A DNA stretch of 64,000 bases from Roseomonas elaeocarpi. GTDB lineage: Bacteria > Pseudomonadota > Alphaproteobacteria > Acetobacterales > Acetobacteraceae. This document shows, in pieces, positions 55,379 through 62,985 of the stretch. The stretch lies in contig NZ_JBHLUN010000015.1 in assembly GCF_042433915.1 (NCBI RefSeq), positions 202,873 through 266,872 on the forward strand, in the 5' to 3' direction. Position 1 is the stretch's first letter; each line of letters opens with the position of its first letter. The notes under the pieces were generated by a model. The model made no database searches, was not told where the DNA came from, and saw only the letters and a program-made list of their open reading frames with translations. Both the position numbers and the translations under genes were made by a program.

Positions 55379-57745
55379 TTGCGACCCTACCGCCTGCGCT
55401 ACCGGCCCCTCGGCGCGCCGCCGCTCGTTCCGGCGGGCGGCGTGGCGGCGGATGCGGCGGGCGGGATCGGCAACGGTGTCCCGGTTCCCCCGGACACCGC
55501 CGGCGGAACCGCAGGCCAGCCTGCCCCGATGCCCACGCAGGCGCAGCTGCGCGACTACCTCCGCGGCGCGGGCGGCAAGGTCGGCAAGAGCGAGCTGGTG
55601 CGCCACTTCCGCCTCCATGTGGACCAGCGCCCCGCCTTGCGGGAAATGCTTCGCGTGCTGCGGCGGGAAGGCACGGCCGCCCCGGCCGGGCGCCGCTCGC
55701 TGCGCCACGCGGCCAGCCTGCCGGAAACCGCGGTGGTGGAGGTCTTCGGCACCGATCCCGACGGCGATCCCCTCGCCCGCCCAGTGAACTGGCAGGGCGA
55801 GAGCCGCCCGATCATCTACATGCACCCGGAGCGCAAGGGTCAGCCCGCCCTGGCGCCGGGTGAGCGCGTGCTGGCGCGGCTGAAGCCGATCGGCCGCGAC
55901 CGCTACGAGGGCCGCACCGTCAAGCGATTGCCGGCCGAGAGCGCCTCCCGCGTGCTCGGCGTCTTCCAGGACGGCCGCATCCTGCCGGTGGACCGCCGCG
56001 CCCGCGCCGAGTGGACCGTACCGGAAGGCGAGAGCCTCGACGCCGCGAACGGGGAGCTGGTGCTGGCCGAACCCCTGCCCTCCTACCGGCTGGGCCTGCG
56101 CCCCGCGCGGGTGGTGGAACGGCTGGGCCCGATGGGTGGACCGCGCGCGGTGTCGCTGGTCTGCATCCACCTGCACAACATCCCTGACCGCTTCGATGCG
56201 GACACGATCGCCGAGGCTGAGGCCGCGCGCGCCGTGACCGCGGAAGGGCGCGAGGACCTGCGGAACCTGCCGCTGATCACCATCGACGGCGAGGACGCGC
56301 GCGACTTCGACGATGCCGTTCATGCCGAGGCGACCGGGGATGGCTGGGCCGTCACCGTCGCCATCGCCGACGTGGCGCACTACGTCCGGCCTGGCTCCGC
56401 GCTGGACCGCACCGCGCGGGCGCGCGGCAACAGCGTGTACTTTCCCGACCGCGTGGTGCCGATGCTGCCCGAGGCGCTGAGCAACGGCTGGTGCTCGCTC
56501 AAGCCCGACGAGGATCGCGGCTGCCTCTTCGTGCGGATGGAGTTCGACACCGCCGGCACGAAGCGCGCGCATCGCGTCGGGCGCGGCATCATGCGCTCGC
56601 ACGCGCGGATGACCTACGAGGCGGTGCAGGCCTCGCGCGACGCCGGCGAGGACCGCTTCGCCGCGCTCTACGGTGCCTTCGCGGCGCTCACGGCCGAGCG
56701 CGACCGGCGCGGCACGCTGGACCTCGACTTGCCGGAACGCCGCGTCTTCCTCGACGCCGAAGGACGGGTGGAGGCGGTGCGGCCGCGGGCGCGCCTCGAC
56801 AGCCACCGGTTGATCGAGGAGTTCATGGTGGCCGCCAATGTCTGCGCGGCGGAGGAGCTGGAGCGCCTGCACCAGCCCTGCCTCTACCGCGTCCACGATC
56901 GCCCCGCCGACATGAAGCTGGAAGCGCTGCGGCAGTTCCTCCAAGCCTTCGAGCTGGAGCTGCCTCCCGGCAACGCGCTGCGGCCCCGCGACTTCGCACG
57001 CATCCTCGACGCCGTGCGCGACCGGCCCGAGGAACGGCTGGTCGACGAGACCGTGCTGCGCGCGCAGTCGCAGGCGGAATACAGCGCGGACAACATCGGC
57101 CATTTCGGCCTGGCGCTGAGCCGCTACGCGCATTTCACCAGCCCGATCCGCCGCTACGCCGACCTCGTGGTGCACCGGGCCGTCATCGCCGGGCTGCGGC
57201 TGGGGCGTGACGGCATCACACCCGCCGAGGCCGAGGCGCTGCCCGACACGGCGGAAGCGATCACCCGCACCGAGCGCCGCGCCGCCGCGGCGGAACGCGA
57301 CGCGGTGGACCGCTACCTCGCGGCCTTCATGGCCGATCACGTAGGCGCTACATTCGAAGGGCGGGTTTCCGGGGTGACACGCTCGGGCTTGTTCGTCACC
57401 CTTGATGAGAACGGCGCCAGCGGAATCGTCCCGCTGCGCTCACTTCCGGATGACCGATGGGAGCACGATGCGGGCGCACAGCGCTTGGTGGGGCGGCATA
57501 CCGGCCTCGTCTTCTCCCTGGCACAGCCTGTCGAGCTTCAGCTGGCGGAAGCCATTCCCCTGACCGGAAGCCTGTTCTTCCACCTCCTGCAAGGCAGCCC
57601 GATCCCGCCCGGCGGGCGGGCGAGGCCGCGCGGGGCACGCTCCGTGGCTTCACGGTCGGGGGCTTCACGGTCAGGCGCTTCGCGGTCGGCCGCGTCGCGC
57701 TCCGCGGCTTCGCGATCGGGGGCGTCGCACTCCTCGCGGCGCTGA
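55379..57745 (+). CDS. rnr: ribonuclease R
   Basis: RNase R is the processive 3'-5' exoribonuclease that degrades structured RNA. The 788-aa protein has a short winged-helix start (LRDYLRGAGGKVGKSELVRH), cold-shock domains, the RNB catalytic block ITIDGEDARDFDDAVHAE with VADVAHYVRPGSALD, RIMRSHARMTYEAV-type features, HFTSPIRRYADLVVHRAVI, and an S1 domain (FEGRVSGVTRSGLFVTL). TTG start at 55379 is supported by GAGG at correct spacing; an ATG at 55529 lacks a ribosome site. The C-terminus is an unusual Arg/Ser repeat (ASRSG-type, six copies) that overlaps the next gene in another frame. Confidence 0.95.
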   Translation: MRPYRLRYRPLGAPPLVPAGGVAADAAGGIGNGVPVPPDTAGGTAGQPAPMPTQAQLRDYLRGAGGKVGKSELVRHFRLHVDQRPALREMLRVLRREGTAAPAGRRSLRHAASLPETAVVEVFGTDPDGDPLARPVNWQGESRPIIYMHPERKGQPALAPGERVLARLKPIGRDRYEGRTVKRLPAESASRVLGVFQDGRILPVDRRARAEWTVPEGESLDAANGELVLAEPLPSYRLGLRPARVVERLGPMGGPRAVSLVCIHLHNIPDRFDADTIAEAEAARAVTAEGREDLRNLPLITIDGEDARDFDDAVHAEATGDGWAVTVAIADVAHYVRPGSALDRTARARGNSVYFPDRVVPMLPEALSNGWCSLKPDEDRGCLFVRMEFDTAGTKRAHRVGRGIMRSHARMTYEAVQASRDAGEDRFAALYGAFAALTAERDRRGTLDLDLPERRVFLDAEGRVEAVRPRARLDSHRLIEEFMVAANVCAAEELERLHQPCLYRVHDRPADMKLEALRQFLQAFELELPPGNALRPRDFARILDAVRDRPEERLVDETVLRAQSQAEYSADNIGHFGLALSRYAHFTSPIRRYADLVVHRAVIAGLRLGRDGITPAEAEALPDTAEAITRTERRAAAAERDAVDRYLAAFMADHVGATFEGRVSGVTRSGLFVTLDENGASGIVPLRSLPDDRWEHDAGAQRLVGRHTGLVFSLAQPVELQLAEAIPLTGSLFFHLLQGSPIPPGGRARPRGARSVASRSGASRSGASRSAASRSAASRSGASHSSRR

Positions 57746-59229
57746 CGCTTCCGCCGCCGGCCTCCGCGCAGGCCGATCCGGCGGTGGCGGCCCAGGCGCG
57801 GCCGGAAGCCTTCTTCCCGCGCACCCTGCTGCTCGCCACGCTGCAGGCGGGGTTCAACGCGGTGGAGGAGCGGCACCTCGAAGCAGCGGCCCCCGCCGAT
57901 CTCGCGCTCTGGGGCGCCCGTGGCCTCGTGGCGCTGGACCCCACCCTGGACGTCGAGTTGCAGGGCGACGCGGTGCGCCTCGTCCGCAACGGGCGGGAGG
58001 TGGCGCGGCGCGCCATCGGCAACGGCAGCGCCGGCGCCGCGGAAGCGCTGGTCTGGCTGTTCGGCGCGGCCTGGGACGTGTCGCCCCCGGTCCGTCAGGC
58101 GGGCTCCGACGGGCTGCTGGAAGCGACCTTCGACGAGATCTTCAACCACCTCGACCCCTACAGCCGCTACCTCTCCGCCAACACCGCCGACACCGCGCGC
58201 GACCGCCGCATGGGCACGGTGGGCGTCGGCCTCGTGCTGGAAAACGGCGACGACGGCGTTCGCGTGGCCGAGGTCCTGCCCGACAGCCCGGCTCTGGCGG
58301 CGGGGTTGCGGGCCGGCGACCTTCTGACCGGCCTCAATCGCCGCTCCCTGCGCAGCGCCGACAGCGAGGCCGTCTCGGCCTTGCTGGACGGCGCCGCGGG
58401 CAGCTCGGTGCGGCTGAACTATCGCCGCGGGCGGCAGGCAAGGACAGCGCTGCTCCGCCGGGCCCAGGTCGCGCCGGTCACGGTCCGGGCGGAGCAGCAG
58501 GGCGACCTGCTGCTGCTGCGGATCACCGCCTTTTCCGCCGACACCGCGGGGCAGCTGGCCGAGGCGCTGACGACGGGCCTCGCGCGCAACAGCCTCCGCG
58601 GCGTCGTGCTGGACCTGCGCGGAAATCGAGGCGGCCTCCTGCGCGAGGCCGTGGCCGTGCTGGAGGAGCTGGTGCCCAGCGGCCTGCTGGTAAGCACCGA
58701 CGGCCGACACCCGGATGCCCGCCGCCGTTTCGAGGGGCGCGGCGACGACCTGGCGCAGGACCGGCCGATTGCCGTGCTGGTGGACGGGCGCACCGCCTCC
58801 TCGGCCGAGATCGTCGCGGCCGCGCTCAGCGATCGCGGGCGCGGCGTGGTGATCGGCAGCGCCACCATGGGCAAGGGTTTGATCCAGGTGCTGATGCCGC
58901 TGCCCAACGGCGGGGAGCTGTCGCTGTCCTGGTCACGCGTGCTGGCGCCCGACGGCTGGCCCGTGCAGTCCCTGGGCGTGATCCCGGCCCTGTGCACCAG
59001 CCTGGGCGCCGAGAACACCAGCCTCGCGCTGGAACGGCTGGAACGGGGCGAGGCCCCCATGGGCGCGGTGCTCAAGCGCCTGCGCGCGGCGCGCGCCCCC
59101 GTGCTAGCCAGCGAAGTGGTGGCGCTGCGCGACAGCTGCCCGCCGGCGGAAGCGCGTGAAAGCGACCTCCAGGTGGCCACGGCGCTGCTGGACCACCCCG
59201 AAGCCTATCGGGCGGCCCTGCCGCGCTGA
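57457..59229 (+). CDS. S41-family (C-terminal processing-like) peptidase
   Basis: The protein is a secreted serine protease of the CtpA/Prc group. Recognised parts: a signal peptide (RVALRGFAIGGVALLAALTL, cleavage near ASA-QA), a PDZ domain (GTVGVGLVLENGDDGVRVAE, AGLRAGDLLTGLN), and the S41 core with VVLDLRGNRGGLLREAV, catalytic Ser in GRTASSAEIVAAAL and general-base Lys in GSATMGKGLIQVL. The only ATG upstream of the signal peptide in this frame is at 57457 (590 aa), 289 bp inside rnr; the next ordinary start, a GTG near 57784, would lose the signal. So the start is either deep in rnr or a non-standard codon. The first about 70 residues are likely overprinted on rnr. Confidence 0.88.
   Translation: MGARCGRTALGGAAYRPRLLPGTACRASAGGSHSPDRKPVLPPPARQPDPARRAGEAARGTLRGFTVGGFTVRRFAVGRVALRGFAIGGVALLAALTLPPPASAQADPAVAAQARPEAFFPRTLLLATLQAGFNAVEERHLEAAAPADLALWGARGLVALDPTLDVELQGDAVRLVRNGREVARRAIGNGSAGAAEALVWLFGAAWDVSPPVRQAGSDGLLEATFDEIFNHLDPYSRYLSANTADTARDRRMGTVGVGLVLENGDDGVRVAEVLPDSPALAAGLRAGDLLTGLNRRSLRSADSEAVSALLDGAAGSSVRLNYRRGRQARTALLRRAQVAPVTVRAEQQGDLLLLRITAFSADTAGQLAEALTTGLARNSLRGVVLDLRGNRGGLLREAVAVLEELVPSGLLVSTDGRHPDARRRFEGRGDDLAQDRPIAVLVDGRTASSAEIVAAALSDRGRGVVIGSATMGKGLIQVLMPLPNGGELSLSWSRVLAPDGWPVQSLGVIPALCTSLGAENTSLALERLERGEAPMGAVLKRLRAARAPVLASEVVALRDSCPPAEARESDLQVATALLDHPEAYRAALPR
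57647..57736 (+). repeat. six 15-bp tandem repeats shared by rnr and the S41 gene
   Basis: Six degenerate copies of a 15-bp unit (first copy GCTTCACGGTCGGGG) run without gaps. In the rnr frame they spell ASRSG, ASRSG, ASRSA, ASRSA, ASRSG, ASHSS. In the S41 frame they spell GFTVG, GFTVR, RFAVG, RVALR, GFAIG, GVALL, which form the basic and hydrophobic parts of the signal peptide. Confidence 0.9.
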
Positions 59230-59278
59230 GAAAACCGCCGGCCCGGCTCCTCGTCGGGGTGCCGTGCGAAACAAGGGC

Positions 59279-59306
59279 TTGACGGCGGGGCGGCCCTGAC
59301 TAGGTT
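59279..59306 (+). promoter_or_regulatory. probable sigma-70-type promoter of rpmG
   Basis: TTGACG at 59279-59284 and TAGGTT at 59301-59306 are separated by 16 bp, about 55 bp before the rpmG ATG. The CTTGAC -35 form is common for alphaproteobacterial housekeeping promoters. This is a pattern match only. Confidence 0.5.
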
Positions 59307-59360
59307 GCGCCGTTCAACGGCCCGGGCCCTGCCCGCGGGGCCTGCTGCGGATATAGAAAC

Positions 59361-59528
59361 ATGGCCAAGTCCAACACCATCCAGATCAAGCTCGTGAGCT
59401 CGGCCGAAACCGGCTACTTCTACGTCACGAAGAAGAACACCCGGAACGCCCAGGGCAAGCTCGAGCTCAAGAAGTACGACCCGGTCGCGCGCAAGCACGT
59501 CGTTTTCCGCGAGTCGAAGATCAAGTAA
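59361..59528 (+). CDS. rpmG: 50S ribosomal protein bL33
   Basis: The 55-aa protein is bL33 of the large ribosomal subunit. It reads MAKSNTIQIKLVSSAETG with YFYVTKKNTRNAQGKLELKK and ends VVFRESKIK, matching the alphaproteobacterial form. It is the cysteine-free (zinc-independent) type: no CxxC pairs are present. It lies 131 bp after the S41 gene with its own likely promoter, and is convergent with pleD, a neighbour pairing often seen in this class. Confidence 0.97.
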   Translation: MAKSNTIQIKLVSSAETGYFYVTKKNTRNAQGKLELKKYDPVARKHVVFRESKIK

Positions 59529-59628
59529 CCGAAAACCGGGCAGGTACGGTCCCAGACACCGGCTGGCGGCGGCCCGCGCGCCCGTCAGCCCCGCGCCGGC
59601 CTGCCCGAGGCGGCGACTCCGCCGCCGA

Positions 59629-59650
59629 CCCGGGGCGTTCCTGCCCCGGG
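59629..59650. terminator. hairpin between convergent rpmG and pleD
   Basis: CCCGGGGC and GCCCCGGG make an 8-bp perfect stem with a 6-nt loop just past the pleD stop. A second repeat, GGCGGC/GCCGCC, lies just upstream. Convergent placement suggests a two-way terminator. Confidence 0.6.
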
Positions 59651-59657
59651 CACCCGC

Positions 59658-61016
59658 TCAGGTGCCGGCCTCCAGCCTGCCGGCCGCGAAGCGGTTCCGT
59701 CCCGCGCGCTTTGCCTCATAGAGAGCCTCATCGGCCCGGCGCACCAGGTTCTCGGCGCTGCGGTCCTGCCCGCTGCGCGCGCCGCCGATGCTGATGGTCA
59801 CGCTGACCGGTCCGGTCGGCAGCCAGACGGGCCGGTCGCACACGACCTGCCGCAAACGCTCCGCCACGGTGCGAAGGTCAGGCAGCACGCGGTCGGGCAT
59901 GATCACCAGGAATTCCTCGCCGCCGTAGCGCGCCACCACGTCGGCCGTGCGCACGCCGTTGCGCAGGCGCTGCGCCACCTCCTTCAGCACGGCGTCGCCG
60001 CAGGCATGGCCGTGCGTGTCGTTGACCTGCTTGAAGTGGTCGATGTCGAGCAGCAGCACGGTGATGTCGCCGTTCTGCAGCAGCATCTCCAGGTGCCGGT
60101 CGGCGTAGCGCCGGTTGCGCAGGCCAGTGAGCCCGTCCGTCACCGCTTCCTCGAGGGAGCGTTGCAGCTCCTCGCGCAGCCGGTCCTGGTAGAGCTTGCG
60201 GCGGAGCTGGTTGCGGGCGCGGGCACGCAGCTCGTTCGGGTCGAGCGGCCGCAGGGCGTGGTCGTTGGCGCCCAGGTCGAAGCCGCGCAGCACCTGGTTG
60301 CGCTGGTCGAGGTCGGCGATCAGCACCACCGGCAGTTCCCGCGTCGGTTCGTTGGCGCGCAGCCGCGACGCGAAGCGCAAGCCATCCCCCGCATCGAAGG
60401 ACAGGCTGAGCACCACGAGGTCGAAGCCGCCCTCCACCGCCTTGCGCCAGGCGGCGGCAGGCTCCAGCGCTATCGTCACCTGCACGCCGTCAGCCGCCAG
60501 GGCGTCGTCGATCTCCCGCGCCTCGTCGCGGCTCTCGGTCACCACGAGCGCGCGGGTTCCGGACACGTCGTTGCCGGGATGCGCCGGCACGCTCAGCCCG
60601 AACTCCCCGGCCGTGGCGCCGCGGATCCGCAGCGCGTCCTGCGCCTGCTTGGTGCGCAGCAGCGCGCGCAGCCGCGCGAACAGGGTCGCGTGGTCCACGG
60701 GCTTGCTCAGGAAGTCGTCCGCCCCTGCCTGGAGGCCGCGGACGCGCTCGGTGGCCTCGGTCATCGCGGTGATCATCACCACCGGGATGTGGCTGGTGGC
60801 GGGATCCCCCTTGATGCGGGCGCAGACCTCGTAGCCGTCCATGCCCGGCATCATCACGTCCAGCAGCACGACGTCGGGGCGCCAGCTTGCCAGCAGCTGC
60901 AGGGCTGCCGGCCCGGAAGTGGCAGAGGCGACCTCGTAATACTCGGCGCGCAGCCGTGCTTCGAGGAGGTGGAGGTTGGTGGCGATGTCGTCCACCACCA
61001 GGATGCGGGCACTCAC
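59658..61016 (-). CDS. pleD: PleD-type response regulator diguanylate cyclase
   Basis: The enzyme makes cyclic di-GMP on phosphorylation of its receiver; in Caulobacter PleD drives the swarmer-to-stalked switch. The 452-aa protein has REC1 (acidic VVDD, phospho-acceptor Asp53 in VVLLDVMMPGMDG, Lys in SKPVD), a second degenerate REC (about residues 170-285), and a GGDEF domain with DGLTGLRNRRYADRH, LDIDHFKQVNDTHGH, active GGEEF at 365-369 and an intact inhibitory RxxD site RTAD at 356-359. GTG start at 61016 is preceded by GGAG; the frame upstream has no homology. No divK adjoins. Confidence 0.94.
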   Translation of the reverse strand: MSARILVVDDIATNLHLLEARLRAEYYEVASATSGPAALQLLASWRPDVVLLDVMMPGMDGYEVCARIKGDPATSHIPVVMITAMTEATERVRGLQAGADDFLSKPVDHATLFARLRALLRTKQAQDALRIRGATAGEFGLSVPAHPGNDVSGTRALVVTESRDEAREIDDALAADGVQVTIALEPAAAWRKAVEGGFDLVVLSLSFDAGDGLRFASRLRANEPTRELPVVLIADLDQRNQVLRGFDLGANDHALRPLDPNELRARARNQLRRKLYQDRLREELQRSLEEAVTDGLTGLRNRRYADRHLEMLLQNGDITVLLLDIDHFKQVNDTHGHACGDAVLKEVAQRLRNGVRTADVVARYGGEEFLVIMPDRVLPDLRTVAERLRQVVCDRPVWLPTGPVSVTISIGGARSGQDRSAENLVRRADEALYEAKRAGRNRFAAGRLEAGT

Positions 61017-61467
61017 GCTATGGCTCCGGCGGGCCCGCGCAGGGCCAGGCGCTCCTCCGGCTGCCGCGGAACGGCGGGAGGAACGCGGGGTGGGTTGAAG
61101 GAGGAAACTCGCAACGCGGCGGTCAGCAGGCTGACAGGGGCGTGCGGCGCCGGAGCAGTCCATGGCGTCCGGGGGCCGGTAGCCGCCCGCCACGGTCGGA
61201 CCCTCTCAACCATCCGTCACGCTGCCTTTCGGTTCCTGTCGGCTGTTTAAGGAACAACGGGTTCATCCACCCGCAACCATAGCCCGTCCTCGCGGGCGCG
61301 GGAACACGCCATCATTGCGGAAACGAGCGTTCCTGCGGCGCTTCGCGCAACAAGGTTGCGAGGCGATCCGTGCCATCTCCCGCGCGCGAACGGGCAACGT
61401 CGCGGGACGTTGCGGATTGAGCAGGGGAACGTCACCATGCGGGCCGGTCAGCAACGGAGAAGCAGGC
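61017..61467. other. 451-bp divergent region with two inverted repeats
   Basis: The region separates pleD (minus) from the methyltransferase (plus). It contains CGCAAC-AAG-GTTGCG at 61346-61360 and GCAACGTC-GCGG-GACGTTGC at 61394-61413, both within 125 bp of the methyltransferase ATG and sharing a GCAAC/GTTGC core. No family-recognisable protein is encoded. It could be a structured 5' leader or operator pair. Confidence 0.45.
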
Positions 61468-62697
61468 ATGGTCGTCTGGCAGTCGCAGGAAGCGGAAGCC
61501 TTCGTGGGAGCCGACGGGCTGATCGATCCAGCGCGGCTCGCGGCGGCCACCGACGGGGCGAGCGCCACGGCGCGCCACGACGCCCTGCACGACGGCGTGC
61601 CGCTGAGCGACCGCAGCTTCCGCCTGCCCTTCGCCGATCCCGCCACGACGCGCGCCACGCTGCCGGCGCTGAGCGCTGCGATGCAGCTCCTGCAGGCCGC
61701 ACCGGGTCAGCGCGTGCTGGACTACGGCTGCGGCAATGGCTGGCTGTCACGCCTGCTGGCGCAGCAGGGGCTGGAAGTCACCGGCCTCGATCCGTCGCAG
61801 CGGGCGATCGACAAGGGGCTGGCCTTCCTGGCGGTGCATCAGCCGCAGCTGGCAAAGCTGGTGCGGCTGTCAAGGCTGGACGGGCCGCGCCTTCCCCTGC
61901 CCGACCAGTCCGTGGACCGCGTGATCGCCTTCCAGTCGCTGCACCAGGTGGCCGATCAGGCCGCTCTCCTGCGGGAGATGTTCCGGGTCCTGACGGAAGG
62001 CGGCATCGCGGTGCTCGTGGCCGAGGCGGCGGGTCATTCCCGCGCACCCGGGGCGCAGGCCAGGATGCGGGCGGCGGGCCTGGCCGAGCACGAGGTCCCG
62101 CTGGAGGACCTGTGGCAGGCTGCGCGCGAGGCCGGCTTCACCGGCGGCCAGGTTCTGCCGGTCATGGCCGAGCTCGCGCCGCTGGACATCGAGGCCTTCA
62201 ACCGCGCCGGCAGTGGTGAGCCGCTGCCCGGCGCCCTGGCCGCTTCCGTGCAGCAGGCGATCGGCAAAGGTACGCGCTGCATTTCGCTGACGCGGCCCTT
62301 CGGCACGCCCGACAGCCGGGAGATCGCGGCGGCCAAGGCCGAGGGTAAGCCACTGGCTGCGCTCTCGCTCACCGCCGCATCGATCCGGAACGAAAGGCTC
62401 GCGCTGACGGTCGCGGTCCGCAACCTCGGGGGACATCGCTGGCTCCCGGGCGGCAGCGGCCCTGGCGGCGTCAACCTCGGCGTCGGCCGCGTGACGGAAG
62501 GCGGCACCGAGCGCGATTACCGCCGCGTGCGGCTGAGCCAGCACGAGGTCGCGCCCGGCGAGGCGCTGCAGGTCGAGTTCGAGCTGGATCGCCACAATGC
62601 GACGGGCTGGGTCATCGACCTCGTGGCGGAAGGCGTGACCTGGTTCGACGTGCCCCTGCAGATCGACGCGGCGGGCCGAATCGCGAAAGCGGGTTGA
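61468..62697 (+). CDS. class I SAM-dependent methyltransferase with C-terminal beta domain
   Basis: The 409-aa protein has a Rossmann methyltransferase core (about residues 60-230): motif I VLDYGCGNGWLSRLL, motif II VTGLDPSQRAIDKG, DRVIAFQSLHQV, and MFRVLTEGGIAVLVAE. About 140 residues follow with a beta-sandwich-like pattern: LTVAVRNLGGHRWLPG, HEVAPGEALQVEFEL, WVIDLVAEGVTWF. That C-terminal pattern occurs in enzymes that modify surface polysaccharides and may bind carbohydrate; this is from memory, not a search. The ATG at 61468 has GGAGAAG upstream. Substrate unknown. No signal peptide. Confidence 0.85.
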   Translation: MVVWQSQEAEAFVGADGLIDPARLAAATDGASATARHDALHDGVPLSDRSFRLPFADPATTRATLPALSAAMQLLQAAPGQRVLDYGCGNGWLSRLLAQQGLEVTGLDPSQRAIDKGLAFLAVHQPQLAKLVRLSRLDGPRLPLPDQSVDRVIAFQSLHQVADQAALLREMFRVLTEGGIAVLVAEAAGHSRAPGAQARMRAAGLAEHEVPLEDLWQAAREAGFTGGQVLPVMAELAPLDIEAFNRAGSGEPLPGALAASVQQAIGKGTRCISLTRPFGTPDSREIAAAKAEGKPLAALSLTAASIRNERLALTVAVRNLGGHRWLPGGSGPGGVNLGVGRVTEGGTERDYRRVRLSQHEVAPGEALQVEFELDRHNATGWVIDLVAEGVTWFDVPLQIDAAGRIAKAG

Positions 62698-62985
62698 AGC
62701 CTTAGGATTCGCGGGACAAGCCGGAACGAACTGCGACAGAATGTCCGCGGCGCCGGCCGCGGACGATTCGAACGGGGCGCGGAAACGGGAATACGGCGCC
62801 CCGCAAGCCCACCATCACCGCGCCCAGGCCTCTTTGTGCCGGATTCCGGGCCTATGTTGTGGCTCGGCAGCAACAGTGCCCCCCAACAGCCCGACCGCAA
62901 GTCTGCCTCGCAAGCTGGTGAATTTCGCGAAAAACCGGGGCGTGCATTTTGACACTCATTCGTCCCCCCGATGAAGGACCCGATT

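Noticed and set aside
61013..61213. 66-codon minus-strand frame ending with a GTGA overlap at the pleD start
   Set aside because: The overlap looks like operon coupling, but the peptide is Pro/Arg/Ala-rich without any recognisable domain, and pleD has its own GGAG ribosome site. More likely chance in high-GC DNA.
62949..62954. TTGACA just upstream of the OmpA-family gene
   Set aside because: It lies only about 31 bp before the ATG, so a -10 would fall on the ribosome site; no matching -10 is visible.
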